Below, one piece after another: positions 5,538 through 11,698 of a DNA stretch of 11,698 nucleotides (position 1 is the stretch's first letter; every line of letters begins with the position of its first letter). A model generated the notes under the pieces. The model saw only the letters and a list, made by a program, of their open reading frames with translations. It searched no databases and had not been told where the DNA came from. A program made the position numbers and the translations under genes. Source of the DNA: Anaerolineales bacterium UBA3940 (GTDB lineage Bacteria; Chloroflexota; Anaerolineae; Aggregatilineales; UBA3940); NCBI GenBank assembly GCA_002385675.1, contig DGDY01000290.1, forward strand, positions 1 to 11,698, read 5' to 3'.

Positions 5538-5549
5538 GCTGAGCTCAGC
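5538..5549. promoter_or_regulatory. 12-bp perfect palindrome at the predicted start site
   Basis: GCTGAGCTCAGC is its own reverse complement and sits immediately downstream of the -10, where a repressor would block initiation. Autoregulation by the downstream gene is possible but not shown. Confidence 0.4.
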
Positions 5550-5601
5550 AGGATGTGGGTGGTTCTCTTCGTGTTTACTGACTAGAGCAAGGAAGCAGGT
5601 T

Positions 5602-6882
5602 ATGTCTCTCAAAGAGCAGGTCGCTCCATCTATAGAGACCCTGGCTGCTCACTTCGCGACGAACAAGCTACTTCTGATCCATCCTAGTAGCCGATATCGC
5701 ACGCTCCTTATCGCAGCCCTGATCGACTCCCCCCCTGCCCCGCTGTACTACTACAGCCTCGGCATTCGGGACAACAGTCTGGCACAGTTCCTGACGGGTC
5801 TATCGCATGATCTCGGCGATCAGAGCCCAACCTTCGGTCGCCGTCTGAATCAAGCCCGTAATGAGTCGCCGGACGACATCGACAAGCTGGCCCAGGCTCT
5901 CGCCGCAGACCTGGACGATCTCAACAGCGAGGACTACTTGCTGATCCTCGACGAGTACGATCGTGCGGATGCGGTTCAGGAGATTCAGGCCTTCGTCGAA
6001 GTGCTGCTCGACAAACTGCCCAAGCAGTGTCACCTGCTGATCAACAGCCGGACACTGCCGCGCTTGCCGTGGGTTGCACTCGTCGCCAAACACGAGGCGG
6101 TGGTGCTCCGGGATTCAAAACTGCTCACCAGCGGCTTCTACACCGAGAGGATCTCCGAAAACCCTAACGTCGAGGTATATGCCCTGGGGCCGGGTTATGT
6201 GCTGGTCAACGGCCAGAATGTCACGACATGGGAAGGGCATCTACCTCGTCTCCTGTTTTTCTTCGCACTTGATCGTCCCATGGTGACGCGCGCTGATATT
6301 TGTCAGGCGTTCTGGCCGGATTTACCCCTCGATCAAGCTGTCAATGTGTTCCATGTCACCAAGCGGCGTTTGCACAAAGCCCTCGGGTTTGACGTGCTCG
6401 TGCACGAAGGCGGCCACTATCGTGTAAATCCGCAGCTCAACCTGCAGTACGACGTGCTGGAGTTCGTCGGCAGCCTGGTCGAGGCACGCAGCGCCGAGGG
6501 TGAGGAGGCCGCCCAGCACTACCAGTACGCCATCGACCTGTATCGCGGTGCCTACCTGCAGGGTCACGACGATGCGTGGATCCTTGCCCGTCGTGACGAC
6601 TTCCGCGAGGGCTACCTGGAAGCGCTCAGCGAGCTTGCCCGTCTGCGCGAGCAGCAGGGCGCGGACGAAGCCGCTCTCGGGTTGTACCTGCGTGCGGTAA
6701 GCGAGGCACGCAACCGCGAGGACCTGCATCGCGAAGTGATTCGCCTGTACGGCAAGCTGGGCCGCCGCAGTGAGGCAGCAGATCACTACCAGAAGCTGGA
6801 GCAGGAGTTCAAGGAGCGGTACGGTTTCAAGCCCTCACCTGAGACACAGCACGTGTATCAGGAGGCAATCGGCGGCGGCTAG
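5602..6882 (+). CDS. Transcriptional regulator: degenerate STAND-like region, winged helix and BTAD domain
   Basis: A protein of 426 residues that is probably a cytosolic DNA-binding regulator. Residues about 20-170 look like the ATPase region of MalT/STAND-type regulators: LLLIHPSSRYRT (23-34) sits where the P-loop should be but lacks the GxGK[T/S] glycine and lysine. LLILDEYD (113-120) resembles Walker B, and LINSRTLPRLPW (146-157) resembles the following sensor strand. Residues about 190-275 form an OmpR/SARP-like winged helix, with LLFFFALDRPMVTRADICQAFWPD and AVNVFHVTKRRLHKAL as its helices. Residues about 282-422 form a helical bacterial transcriptional activator domain with TPR-like repeats. 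The large C-terminal TPR sensor common in this class is absent. AAGGA upstream supports the ATG. A strong terminator follows. Target genes are unknown; autoregulation is possible. Confidence 0.85.
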   Translation: MSLKEQVAPSIETLAAHFATNKLLLIHPSSRYRTLLIAALIDSPPAPLYYYSLGIRDNSLAQFLTGLSHDLGDQSPTFGRRLNQARNESPDDIDKLAQALAADLDDLNSEDYLLILDEYDRADAVQEIQAFVEVLLDKLPKQCHLLINSRTLPRLPWVALVAKHEAVVLRDSKLLTSGFYTERISENPNVEVYALGPGYVLVNGQNVTTWEGHLPRLLFFFALDRPMVTRADICQAFWPDLPLDQAVNVFHVTKRRLHKALGFDVLVHEGGHYRVNPQLNLQYDVLEFVGSLVEARSAEGEEAAQHYQYAIDLYRGAYLQGHDDAWILARRDDFREGYLEALSELARLREQQGADEAALGLYLRAVSEARNREDLHREVIRLYGKLGRRSEAADHYQKLEQEFKERYGFKPSPETQHVYQEAIGGG

Positions 6883-6903
6883 CCGCAGCCAGGGAAGCAC
6901 AGC

Positions 6904-6926
6904 GCCCCGCAGATGCGGGGCTTTTT
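6904..6926 (+). terminator. Intrinsic terminator after the BTAD regulator
   Basis: GCCCCGC (6904-6910), loop AGAT and GCGGGGC (6915-6921) form a perfect 7-bp GC-rich stem, followed by five T (6922-6926). It acts on the + strand and separates this gene from the convergent esterase gene. Confidence 0.9.
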
Positions 6927-6942
6927 GTTGGTGGGGCCTGCC

Positions 6943-8250
6943 TCAACCCGGAAGCGGCGGACCGCCGGGGGTGTACGTCGCTTCGTCGAGTAGAGCCAGC
7001 CAATCAAAATCGGTGAGGCTCTGCGCAGTGAGCGGGAAGTACGTCGAGTTTTTGGTGCTGCCGGATCGCACGGGCAGCGAGTCTATCTCGGCTGTGGGTA
7101 GCCCCGCGCCCCGGTAGGTCGGCACGAAGCGCGCCGGGCCGGGTGCAGCCATCAACCGCGCCTCAAGCGTGCCCGCCTCCGGCTGGCCGATGCCGTTTTC
7201 CGCCGACACGCCCAGCCCCGTACCGATCACCACGTACCCTGCTCCGAATATCGCGTCGAGGTGCGCGCCGGCGGGCCACCACACATTGGCGTGCGGCCCA
7301 AGCTGCCACCGCATCTGCCCGCGTTGCACGTGGCCATTCGCGGCGAAGACCAGCACCCTGCCCCGCCCGCGCTCGCGCCCCACTGCATAGGCGATGTTGT
7401 CTGCCATTATCGCATCGCGGATGCCAAGCAGCCGCGAGATCCGGTCCGGCGATTCGCGCGCGATTTCGGCGTGGTAGTTGAGAAGCTGCCGCGCCACCTT
7501 CGCATACTGCCGTGCCTCCGCGTACCTGTCCCAACCGCCTTTGGCGACAAGTTCCGGGCGGCGAACGTCAAGCTCGGAGATGAGGTCTTCCGTCTCAATG
7601 CGCAGTGCGCTGGCCGCGGGCGACAGCCCCACCGCCCTGGCCGGGTCCATCATCGCCTCGAAGCTCTCCCAGTCCGCATCCGCACCGATAAGCGAGTCGA
7701 TGCGCTGGCGGCGCTCCTCGCCCCCGCCGTCCAACGCAGCGAGATAGTCGAGCACGAAGGCCAGCGCCTGCCGGGGGCTATCCGTACTCGTCATCTCCGT
7801 CGGGCTATCCACACCATAAAACCGCAGCTTGACCGTGCGATCCGGGTCGGCGTTCGCCTCGCGCATCCATTCGATAAGTTCGCGGTTGGCCTCCAGGCTG
7901 CCAAAGCCGTGGCTGAACCCCGTCTCCCGGATCGCCTCGTAGGAGTCCGGCCCGCGTCCGGCGACGTACTCGTTGACCACGCCTGCCCGCGTAAAGCTGC
8001 TCTCAATGGCGATGGCGCTGAACCCGTGCGCCTCGACCAGCCGCTGGAACAGCCTGTTGCGTAGCACAAGGAACTCCTGCCCGCCGTGCAGCGGCTCGCC
8101 CAGCGCGAGCAGCACCATCGAGCTGCCCGCCGAGGCCATCAGCCGGTCGGCGGCGGCGTTGAGGCTCTCCGTCGAGTCAAGCGCAAAGGGGATCGCTTCG
8201 GATGTGATCCACCCGTCAAGCGTCGCATACGCGGGGATGTTGTCAGGCAT
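6943..8250 (-). CDS. Erythromycin esterase family protein
   Basis: A protein of 435 residues matching the erythromycin-esterase fold. EreA/EreB open macrolide rings by hydrolysis, but many family members are uncharacterised. Visible catalytic-region motifs are LGEPLHGG (Glu52 and His55, with the spacing of the EreB active-site Glu43/His46), AIESSF (Glu83), the IRDAIMADNIAYAV helix (277-290) and VFAANGHVQRG (His307), equivalent to the conserved downstream histidine. No signal peptide is evident from the chosen start. The ATG at 8250 is preferred because GGAGG (8262-8258) lies 7 nt upstream; the frame extends to a TTG at 8292 that has no ribosome site. It forms a single-gene unit between convergent and upstream neighbours, with no other resistance gene nearby. 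Macrolide hydrolysis cannot be claimed from sequence; a general hydrolase is as likely. Confidence 0.88.
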   Translation of the reverse strand: MPDNIPAYATLDGWITSEAIPFALDSTESLNAAADRLMASAGSSMVLLALGEPLHGGQEFLVLRNRLFQRLVEAHGFSAIAIESSFTRAGVVNEYVAGRGPDSYEAIRETGFSHGFGSLEANRELIEWMREANADPDRTVKLRFYGVDSPTEMTSTDSPRQALAFVLDYLAALDGGGEERRQRIDSLIGADADWESFEAMMDPARAVGLSPAASALRIETEDLISELDVRRPELVAKGGWDRYAEARQYAKVARQLLNYHAEIARESPDRISRLLGIRDAIMADNIAYAVGRERGRGRVLVFAANGHVQRGQMRWQLGPHANVWWPAGAHLDAIFGAGYVVIGTGLGVSAENGIGQPEAGTLEARLMAAPGPARFVPTYRGAGLPTAEIDSLPVRSGSTKNSTYFPLTAQSLTDFDWLALLDEATYTPGGPPLPG

Positions 8251-8300
8251 GGCAGATCCTCCAGATAGCAGCCGCGCCGGGCAGAGTGCCAAAACGGGGA

Positions 8301-8319
8301 ACCGGCCCGATGGGCCGGT
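8301..8319 (-). other. GC-rich hairpin in the leader of the esterase gene
   Basis: ACCGGCCC and GGGCCGGT form a perfect 8-bp stem with a 3-nt loop. On the - strand it is followed by TCCCCGTTTTGG, an offset T-run. It may terminate the upstream glycosyltransferase transcript. If the promoter at 8340-8368 is real, it lies inside the esterase 5' UTR and could modulate it. Confidence 0.5.
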
Positions 8320-8339
8320 ACAGATTGCAAGCGTCTTTG

Positions 8340-8368
8340 ATTATCGTGCGTATCGTGGCACCCGGCAA
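8340..8368 (-). promoter_or_regulatory. Possible promoter of the esterase gene
   Basis: On the - strand TTGCCG (8368-8363), a 17-base spacer and GATAAT (8345-8340) match the consensus 4/6 and 5/6. Predicted start near 8333, giving a leader of about 80 nt that includes the hairpin at 8301-8319. Confidence 0.5.
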
Positions 8369-8403
8369 GCGGTGCTGCGAGGCAGCGACGGTCCGCCGTC
8401 CCC

Positions 8404-9735
8404 TCAGGCGTATTCCCAGGAGCCGGGCCGGACGGACACCGGCTCCGGCGTCGCAGCGATGCTCGCGCGGTAGATCTGCTCGATCTGGTCGGCAATGCGC
8501 GGCCAGCTATAGCCCTGTGCGTAGCTGCGTGCCACAGAGGACATCTCGCGCCGCAGCTCGTCATTCTGGAGCATCAGGTGGATGCGCCCGGCCAGTTCTT
8601 CGGGGTCATCTGCGGGCACGTGGAAGCCGGTCAGCCCGTCCTGCACAAGGTACGCCAGCCCGCCCACCTCGGACGCAACGACCGGGGTGCCGCAGGCCAT
8701 CGCCTCAAGCGCGACCATGCCGAACGACTCGTAGTGCGAGGGCATGATGACCGCTTCTGCCGCCGAATAGTAGTACTGGAGCGTATCCTGGCTCTTCGCG
8801 CCGAGAAACGTCACGAAATTCTCCAGCCCAAGCTCGTCGCTGAGCGCCCGCAGCCGCCGCAGCTCCACATCCTCGTCGTCTTCGTCGTCCAGGCTGCCGC
8901 CGATGACGGACAGGCACAGCCGCTCGATGTCATCGCCCATGCGATCCTTGAGGATGGCAATCGCACGCAGCAGCGTATCGACGCCCTTCAGCGGCTCGAT
9001 ACGCCCGACGAACAGCAACAACTGCGCGTGTTCGGGGATGCCGATGATCTGACGGGCCACCCGCCGCGGCACGGGCTGAAAGTGCTCCACATCCACACCC
9101 GGCGGCACAACCCGGATCTTGCGCATGTCGGCGTTGTAAAGCCATATGAGCTGGATGCGCTCGGCAGGCGTGGCCGCCACGAGGATGTCCGCCCAGTTCA
9201 TGATCTGCTGCTCGGTTTCGATGCGCAGCGCCGACTCGCGCTCGCTCTGGCTCCGCGCGATCCGGTTTTTCATCCGCCCCAGCGTGTGGAACATCTGCAC
9301 AATGGGCGGGCCGCCCCATGCCTGCTGGAGCTTGTGAGCCGCCCACCCCGACAGCCAGTAGTGGCTGTGGATCACGTCATAACGAATGCCCTCGCGTTCA
9401 GCGAAGCGGGTTACATTCTCGACGAACTCGGGTAGATGTGGGTAGATCTGGTCGGAGGACAGCGGCGCTTCCGGCCCGGCGGGGATGTGAATCACACGCG
9501 CGCGGTCGCCGAGATCCGTATCGTTCACGTGGGGCACGCACGGGTCCTGCGAGCGGGTAAACACATCCACGTAAATACCGCGCCGGCTGAGTTCGGCGCT
9601 TAACTCGCGAACGTACACGTTCATGCCGCCGGTTTTCTTCCCGCCCAGTACGGCAAGCGGGCACGTATGGACGCTCAGCATCGCAACGCGCAGGGGAGAG
9701 TGAGTTACCGCGTTGATCTTGTCCTCCTCAATCAA
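8404..9735 (-). CDS. GT4 family glycosyltransferase (MshA / sucrose-phosphate-synthase-like)
   Basis: A retaining GT-B glycosyltransferase of 443 residues that uses a nucleotide-sugar donor; the acceptor is unknown. The N-terminal Rossmann domain begins LRVAMLSVHTCP (15-26), with GGKKTGGMNVYV (31-42) as the donor/acceptor loop and HSHYW (123-127). The C-terminal domain has FVGRIEPLKG (242-251, Arg245 and Lys250) and the EX7E motif from Glu336 to Glu344 in ESFGMVALEA. The GGMNVYV signature is shared with MshA, which makes GlcNAc-inositol-phosphate, and with sucrose-phosphate synthases, so annotation as either is tempting but unproven. An acidic DDEDDED loop lies at 283-289. The start is uncertain: TTG 9735 is the only recognised start near the front, yet the strong GAGGAGG site falls inside codons 2-5 of that reading. 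A separate promoter-like site lies upstream, so it is probably monocistronic. Confidence 0.9.
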   Translation of the reverse strand: MIEEDKINAVTHSPLRVAMLSVHTCPLAVLGGKKTGGMNVYVRELSAELSRRGIYVDVFTRSQDPCVPHVNDTDLGDRARVIHIPAGPEAPLSSDQIYPHLPEFVENVTRFAEREGIRYDVIHSHYWLSGWAAHKLQQAWGGPPIVQMFHTLGRMKNRIARSQSERESALRIETEQQIMNWADILVAATPAERIQLIWLYNADMRKIRVVPPGVDVEHFQPVPRRVARQIIGIPEHAQLLLFVGRIEPLKGVDTLLRAIAILKDRMGDDIERLCLSVIGGSLDDEDDEDVELRRLRALSDELGLENFVTFLGAKSQDTLQYYYSAAEAVIMPSHYESFGMVALEAMACGTPVVASEVGGLAYLVQDGLTGFHVPADDPEELAGRIHLMLQNDELRREMSSVARSYAQGYSWPRIADQIEQIYRASIAATPEPVSVRPGSWEYA

Positions 9736-9783
9736 TGAACGCGGGCTTGCAGGCGCGGGCGATTGCCCCGCCAGCTAACCCGG

Positions 9784-9813
9784 ATTCTACAGTGCGTGCA
9801 GGGTGAATTCCAA
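9784..9813 (-). promoter_or_regulatory. Possible promoter of the glycosyltransferase gene
   Basis: On the - strand TTGGAA (9813-9808), an 18-base spacer and TAGAAT (9789-9784) match the consensus 4/6 and 5/6. Predicted start near 9777, about 40 bases before the gene. Confidence 0.4.
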
Positions 9814-9868
9814 CCCGCGCATGCGTGTATGCTCGCCGGGTGGAACTTTATAACTCAAGGAATTTGCT

Positions 9869-10336
9869 CTAGCGGGCTTTGGCGAAAGGAGGCGGATCGT
9901 CAAAGAACAGCGACCACCACACGCGCCATGACGAGAACGGCTGATCGCTCTGCGGCTGCTGCTGCGGTGCTATCGCCACGAGGGGCTCCGGCGTCGGGCG
10001 CTCGTACAGCGGGACGACGAGCACCTCGCCGTCACGGACCATCTTCCCTTCGCTGTGGGCCCAGGCTTCGACGTATGCCGGGCTGCTGTAGTAGGCCTTC
10101 TCCGCTTCCAGCCGGCGCTGCTCCTCCAGCAGCGCCTCGATCTCCGCTTCCAGCCGGCGCTGCTCGTCCACCTTCTGCTGCCCGTCGATGATGCGCTCGC
10201 TGAAGTCGAACACCAGCCGCCCGCCGAAGATCACCAGCGCGATCAGGATGATCTGCCAGTTGGTGAGCCGCATGCGGCGGAAGCGAAAGCCTCTATCTGC
10301 CCGGGTAGCATCCTGGACGTCTGGCGAGTCAGCCAA
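9869..10336 (-). CDS. FtsB/DivIC-like septum formation initiator protein
   Basis: A small bitopic membrane protein of 155 residues resembling FtsB/DivIC, which link FtsL and FtsQ in the divisome. It has a short basic N-terminus and one membrane helix at about 27-45 (WQIILIALVIFGGRLVFDF). A coiled coil follows at about 46-83, then the typical post-coil segment AYYSSPAYVEAWAHSEGKMVRDGEVLVVPL. It ends in a Pro/Gln-rich tail with Trp and Phe residues. The motif QRRLEAE appears twice in the coil, from a 42-bp duplication. The chosen TTG (10336) has AAGGAG 10 nt upstream; ATG 10273, just before the membrane helix, is the main alternative. Further 5' extension would run through a terminator into the tRNA gene and is not credible. 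No other division gene lies beside it, so the family call rests on topology and the post-coil motif. Confidence 0.78.
   Translation of the reverse strand: MADSPDVQDATRADRGFRFRRMRLTNWQIILIALVIFGGRLVFDFSERIIDGQQKVDEQRRLEAEIEALLEEQRRLEAEKAYYSSPAYVEAWAHSEGKMVRDGEVLVVPLYERPTPEPLVAIAPQQQPQSDQPFSSWRVWWSLFFDDPPPFAKAR
10099..10165. repeat. Direct repeat within the coiled coil (period 42 bp)
   Basis: A 25-base segment at 10099-10123 recurs exactly at 10141-10165. The period is 42 bases, or 14 residues, exactly two heptads. It encodes the repeated QRRLEAE of the coiled coil. Confidence 0.75.
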
Positions 10337-10355
10337 CGTTCGTGCTCTCCTTAAC

Positions 10356-10383
10356 AAAAAAGCTGAGCGGGCGCTCAGCTTTT
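10356..10383 (-). terminator. Intrinsic terminator after tRNA-Leu
   Basis: An 11-bp stem (10383-10373 with 10368-10358) built on AGCTGAGC/GCTCAGCT with a 4-base loop. On the - strand it ends in six T (10361-10356). It lies 7 nt past the tRNA 3' end and about 20 nt before the FtsB-like gene. Confidence 0.88.
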
Positions 10384-10389
10384 GCGCAG

Positions 10390-10473
<84 letters not shown>

Positions 10474-10486
10474 TGTCACGTGTGAT

Positions 10487-10514
10487 ATTTTACCCCCGCG
10501 CCTGCATTTGTCAA
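10487..10514 (-). promoter_or_regulatory. Strong promoter of tRNA-Leu
   Basis: On the - strand a perfect -35 TTGACA (10514-10509), a 16-base spacer and TAAAAT (10492-10487). The predicted start near 10480 lies about 7 bases before the tRNA 5' end. Confidence 0.8.
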
Positions 10515-10609
10515 GGAATGCGAATCAGAAACGTGTAAAAAGATAACTGGCATCCAATTGATATTCTTCCACCTTCGCACGGTCAAATGTCCTTCTGCCA
10601 GCCGCGTTC

Positions 10610-10638
10610 TTGCCCTTGCAAGACAGGTATGTTAGGAT
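10610..10638 (+). promoter_or_regulatory. Possible promoter of the molybdenum hydroxylase genes
   Basis: TTGCCC (10610-10615), a 17-base spacer and TAGGAT (10633-10638), 4/6 matches each. It lies in the roughly 290-base gap between the tRNA and the FAD-subunit gene, which shows no coding frame of its own that looks real. Confidence 0.35.
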
Positions 10639-10688
10639 CAAAACTACCCTGGAACCGGTTGGTAGTCGCTGGAACGATGCTCCAACGG

Positions 10689-10709
10689 CGTCGGGTCCCC
10701 CACCCGACG
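10689..10709 (+). other. Leader hairpin upstream of the FAD-subunit gene
   Basis: CGTCGGGT (10689-10696), loop CCCCC and ACCCGACG (10702-10709) form a perfect 8-bp stem, followed by AAAAG. It lies 57 bases before the start codon, inside the predicted 5' UTR. It is not a terminator on either strand. A regulatory role is possible but unsupported. Confidence 0.45.
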
Positions 10710-10765
10710 AAAAGTGCTGCCAATCTCCACACGCCTAAACCTAAGTAGAGATGGAGTTTCGAGCT

Positions 10766-11680
10766 ATGAAACTGTGGGAGCACTACCACACTCCCCATAC
10801 GTTCGAGGAAGCTTCTGATCTCCTGGCACGATATGGCGGCGCAGCCCGTGTCATTGGCGGCGGTACTGACTTGCTGCTTGAAATCAAGCAGGGGCACCGT
10901 CCTCCCGTCGAAGCCCTCATCGACATCACCAAGGTTAAAGACCTCACACATATCACTCAAAACGGCGATACGATTACAATCGGCGCAGGGGTCACTCACA
11001 GCCAGATCGTCAGGTGCGAGGTGATCGCCCAGCGTGCGACCTGCCTCGTGGAGAGCTGCGGCGTCGTTGGCGGGCCGCAGGTCCGCAACGTCGGCACGAT
11101 CGGCGGTAATGTGGCTCACGCCCTGCCCGCCGCCGACGGCACGACCTCGCTCGTCGCGCTCGATGCCGAGGCGGAGATCTGGCAGAACGGCGAACGGCGC
11201 TGGGTTCCCATCCTGGAGATGTTCGCCGGCCCTGGCCAGTCCATTCTGGACTCGACGCGCGACCTGCTGATCCAGTTCCGCTTCCAGCTTGCCGGCCCAC
11301 GCGAGGCCTCGGCCTTCAAGCGCATTATGCGCCCGCAGGGCGTCGCGCTGCCCATCCTGGCAGCCGCCGTCTGGGTACGGCTCAGTGAGGACGGCGACAC
11401 TATCGAAAAGAGCCGGGTGTGCATCGGCCCGGTTGCACCCGTGCCCACGCGCATCGGCGTCGTTGAAGAGGTGCTGAACGGCAGCCAGTACAACGACGAC
11501 CTGCTCGAAGAAGTCGTCCGTGTTGCACGCGCCGAACTGAAGCCGCGCACCAGCAAATATCGCGCCACATCAGAGTACCGCACCGAGATGGTCGAGGTGC
11601 TGCTGCGCCGGGCACTGCCGCTTGCCGTCAAGCGCGCGCGCACCGGCGAAGTCGTACCTGAGGGCATCGGGCTGCAGTGA
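10766..11680 (+). CDS. FAD-binding subunit of a xanthine dehydrogenase / CO dehydrogenase-type molybdenum hydroxylase (CoxM-like)
   Basis: The medium subunit, which passes electrons from the Fe-S subunit to an acceptor through FAD. It has 304 residues, a normal length for separate M subunits. FAD-binding signatures are VIGGGTDLL (29-37) and VRNVGTIGGNVAHALPAAD (106-124). The CoxM C-terminal domain ends in KYRATSEYRTEMVEVLLRRAL (264-284 region). The ATG at 10766 is preferred because GGAG (10753-10756) lies 9 nt upstream and the family usually begins MKxFxYxxP, here MKLWEHYHTP; an ATG at 10751 would add five residues. The substrate (CO, purine, aldehyde or other) is set by the large subunit, which is outside the window. 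A start codon with a ribosome site follows after 13 nt, so this begins an operon. Confidence 0.93.
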   Translation: MKLWEHYHTPHTFEEASDLLARYGGAARVIGGGTDLLLEIKQGHRPPVEALIDITKVKDLTHITQNGDTITIGAGVTHSQIVRCEVIAQRATCLVESCGVVGGPQVRNVGTIGGNVAHALPAADGTTSLVALDAEAEIWQNGERRWVPILEMFAGPGQSILDSTRDLLIQFRFQLAGPREASAFKRIMRPQGVALPILAAAVWVRLSEDGDTIEKSRVCIGPVAPVPTRIGVVEEVLNGSQYNDDLLEEVVRVARAELKPRTSKYRATSEYRTEMVEVLLRRALPLAVKRARTGEVVPEGIGLQ

Positions 11681-11693
11681 GTGGGGGAGAGAG

Positions 11694-11698
11694 ATGAC
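11694..11698 (+). CDS. Start of the next gene (partial), probably another molybdenum hydroxylase subunit
   Basis: ATG at 11694 is preceded by GGGGGAG (11683-11689). Only the first codon and two further bases are visible. Given the usual order of these operons it is probably the [2Fe-2S] small subunit or the large subunit; this is inference from context. Confidence 0.45.

Noticed and set aside
7261..8064. 267-codon open frame on the + strand opposite the esterase gene
   Set aside because: Arg/His-rich antisense translation of a well-supported family member, with no ribosome site of note.
8578..9435. 285-codon open frame on the + strand opposite the glycosyltransferase
   Set aside because: It mirrors the codon pattern of the GT4 gene, whose motifs are clear on the other strand.
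10583..11119. 178-codon - strand frame upstream of and overlapping the FAD-subunit gene
   Set aside because: Mostly antisense to the FAD-subunit coding sequence, with no family resemblance.

Overview
The window is GC-rich (roughly 60% or more by eye) bacterial chromosome. It carries complete or nearly complete housekeeping and accessory genes, with no phage genes, transposase or CRISPR array. The gene mix suggests a Chloroflexota-like bacterium: a long-form histidyl-tRNA synthetase, an OmpR/BTAD-type transcriptional regulator, a CoxM-type FAD subunit, a GGMN-type GT4 glycosyltransferase, and many short dispersed palindromes between genes. That taxonomic call is inference from family resemblance only.

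Layout. (1) 1-1371, + strand: C-terminal three quarters of a histidine ammonia-lyase-type MIO enzyme, cut by the window edge. (2) 1372-1672: a 301-base convergent intergenic region with no gene, packed with inverted repeats, a 15-bp direct repeat and a potential G-quadruplex. (3) 1673-3283, - strand: hisS, with a 316-base leader (3284-3599). The leader holds a sigma70-like promoter, a 28-codon reading frame with four consecutive His codons, mutually exclusive CTCCAC/GTGGAG pairings and an intrinsic terminator. This looks like a ribosome-mediated histidine attenuator placed in front of a tRNA synthetase gene. (4) 3600-4232, - strand: a HAD phosphatase. (5) 4374-5422, + strand: a NarL/DevR-type response regulator followed 14 nt later by a two-motif DUF971 protein. 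(6) 5602-6882, + strand: an unusual regulator with a degenerate STAND-like N-terminus, a winged helix and a BTAD domain, ended by a clear terminator. (7) 6943-8250, - strand: an erythromycin-esterase-family protein. (8) 8404-9735, - strand: a GT4 glycosyltransferase. (9) 9869-10336, - strand: a FtsB/DivIC-like membrane coiled-coil protein. (10) 10390-10473, - strand: tRNA-Leu(CAG) with a strong promoter and its own terminator. (11) 10766-11680, + strand: the FAD-binding subunit of a molybdenum hydroxylase, with the next gene of that operon starting at the right edge.

How it fits together. Most genes look like separate transcription units; the two likely co-transcribed pairs are the response regulator with the DUF971 gene, and the molybdenum-hydroxylase subunits. 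The histidine theme (a histidine-degrading lyase, the synthetase and its His-codon leader lying back to back) is notable but may be coincidental. The most interesting element is the hisS leader: every part can be read directly from the sequence, but how its RNA folds choose between termination and antitermination is not settled by eye. A second layer is a family of 19-bp palindromes with a GTTTA/TAAAC loop on both sides of the hisS unit.
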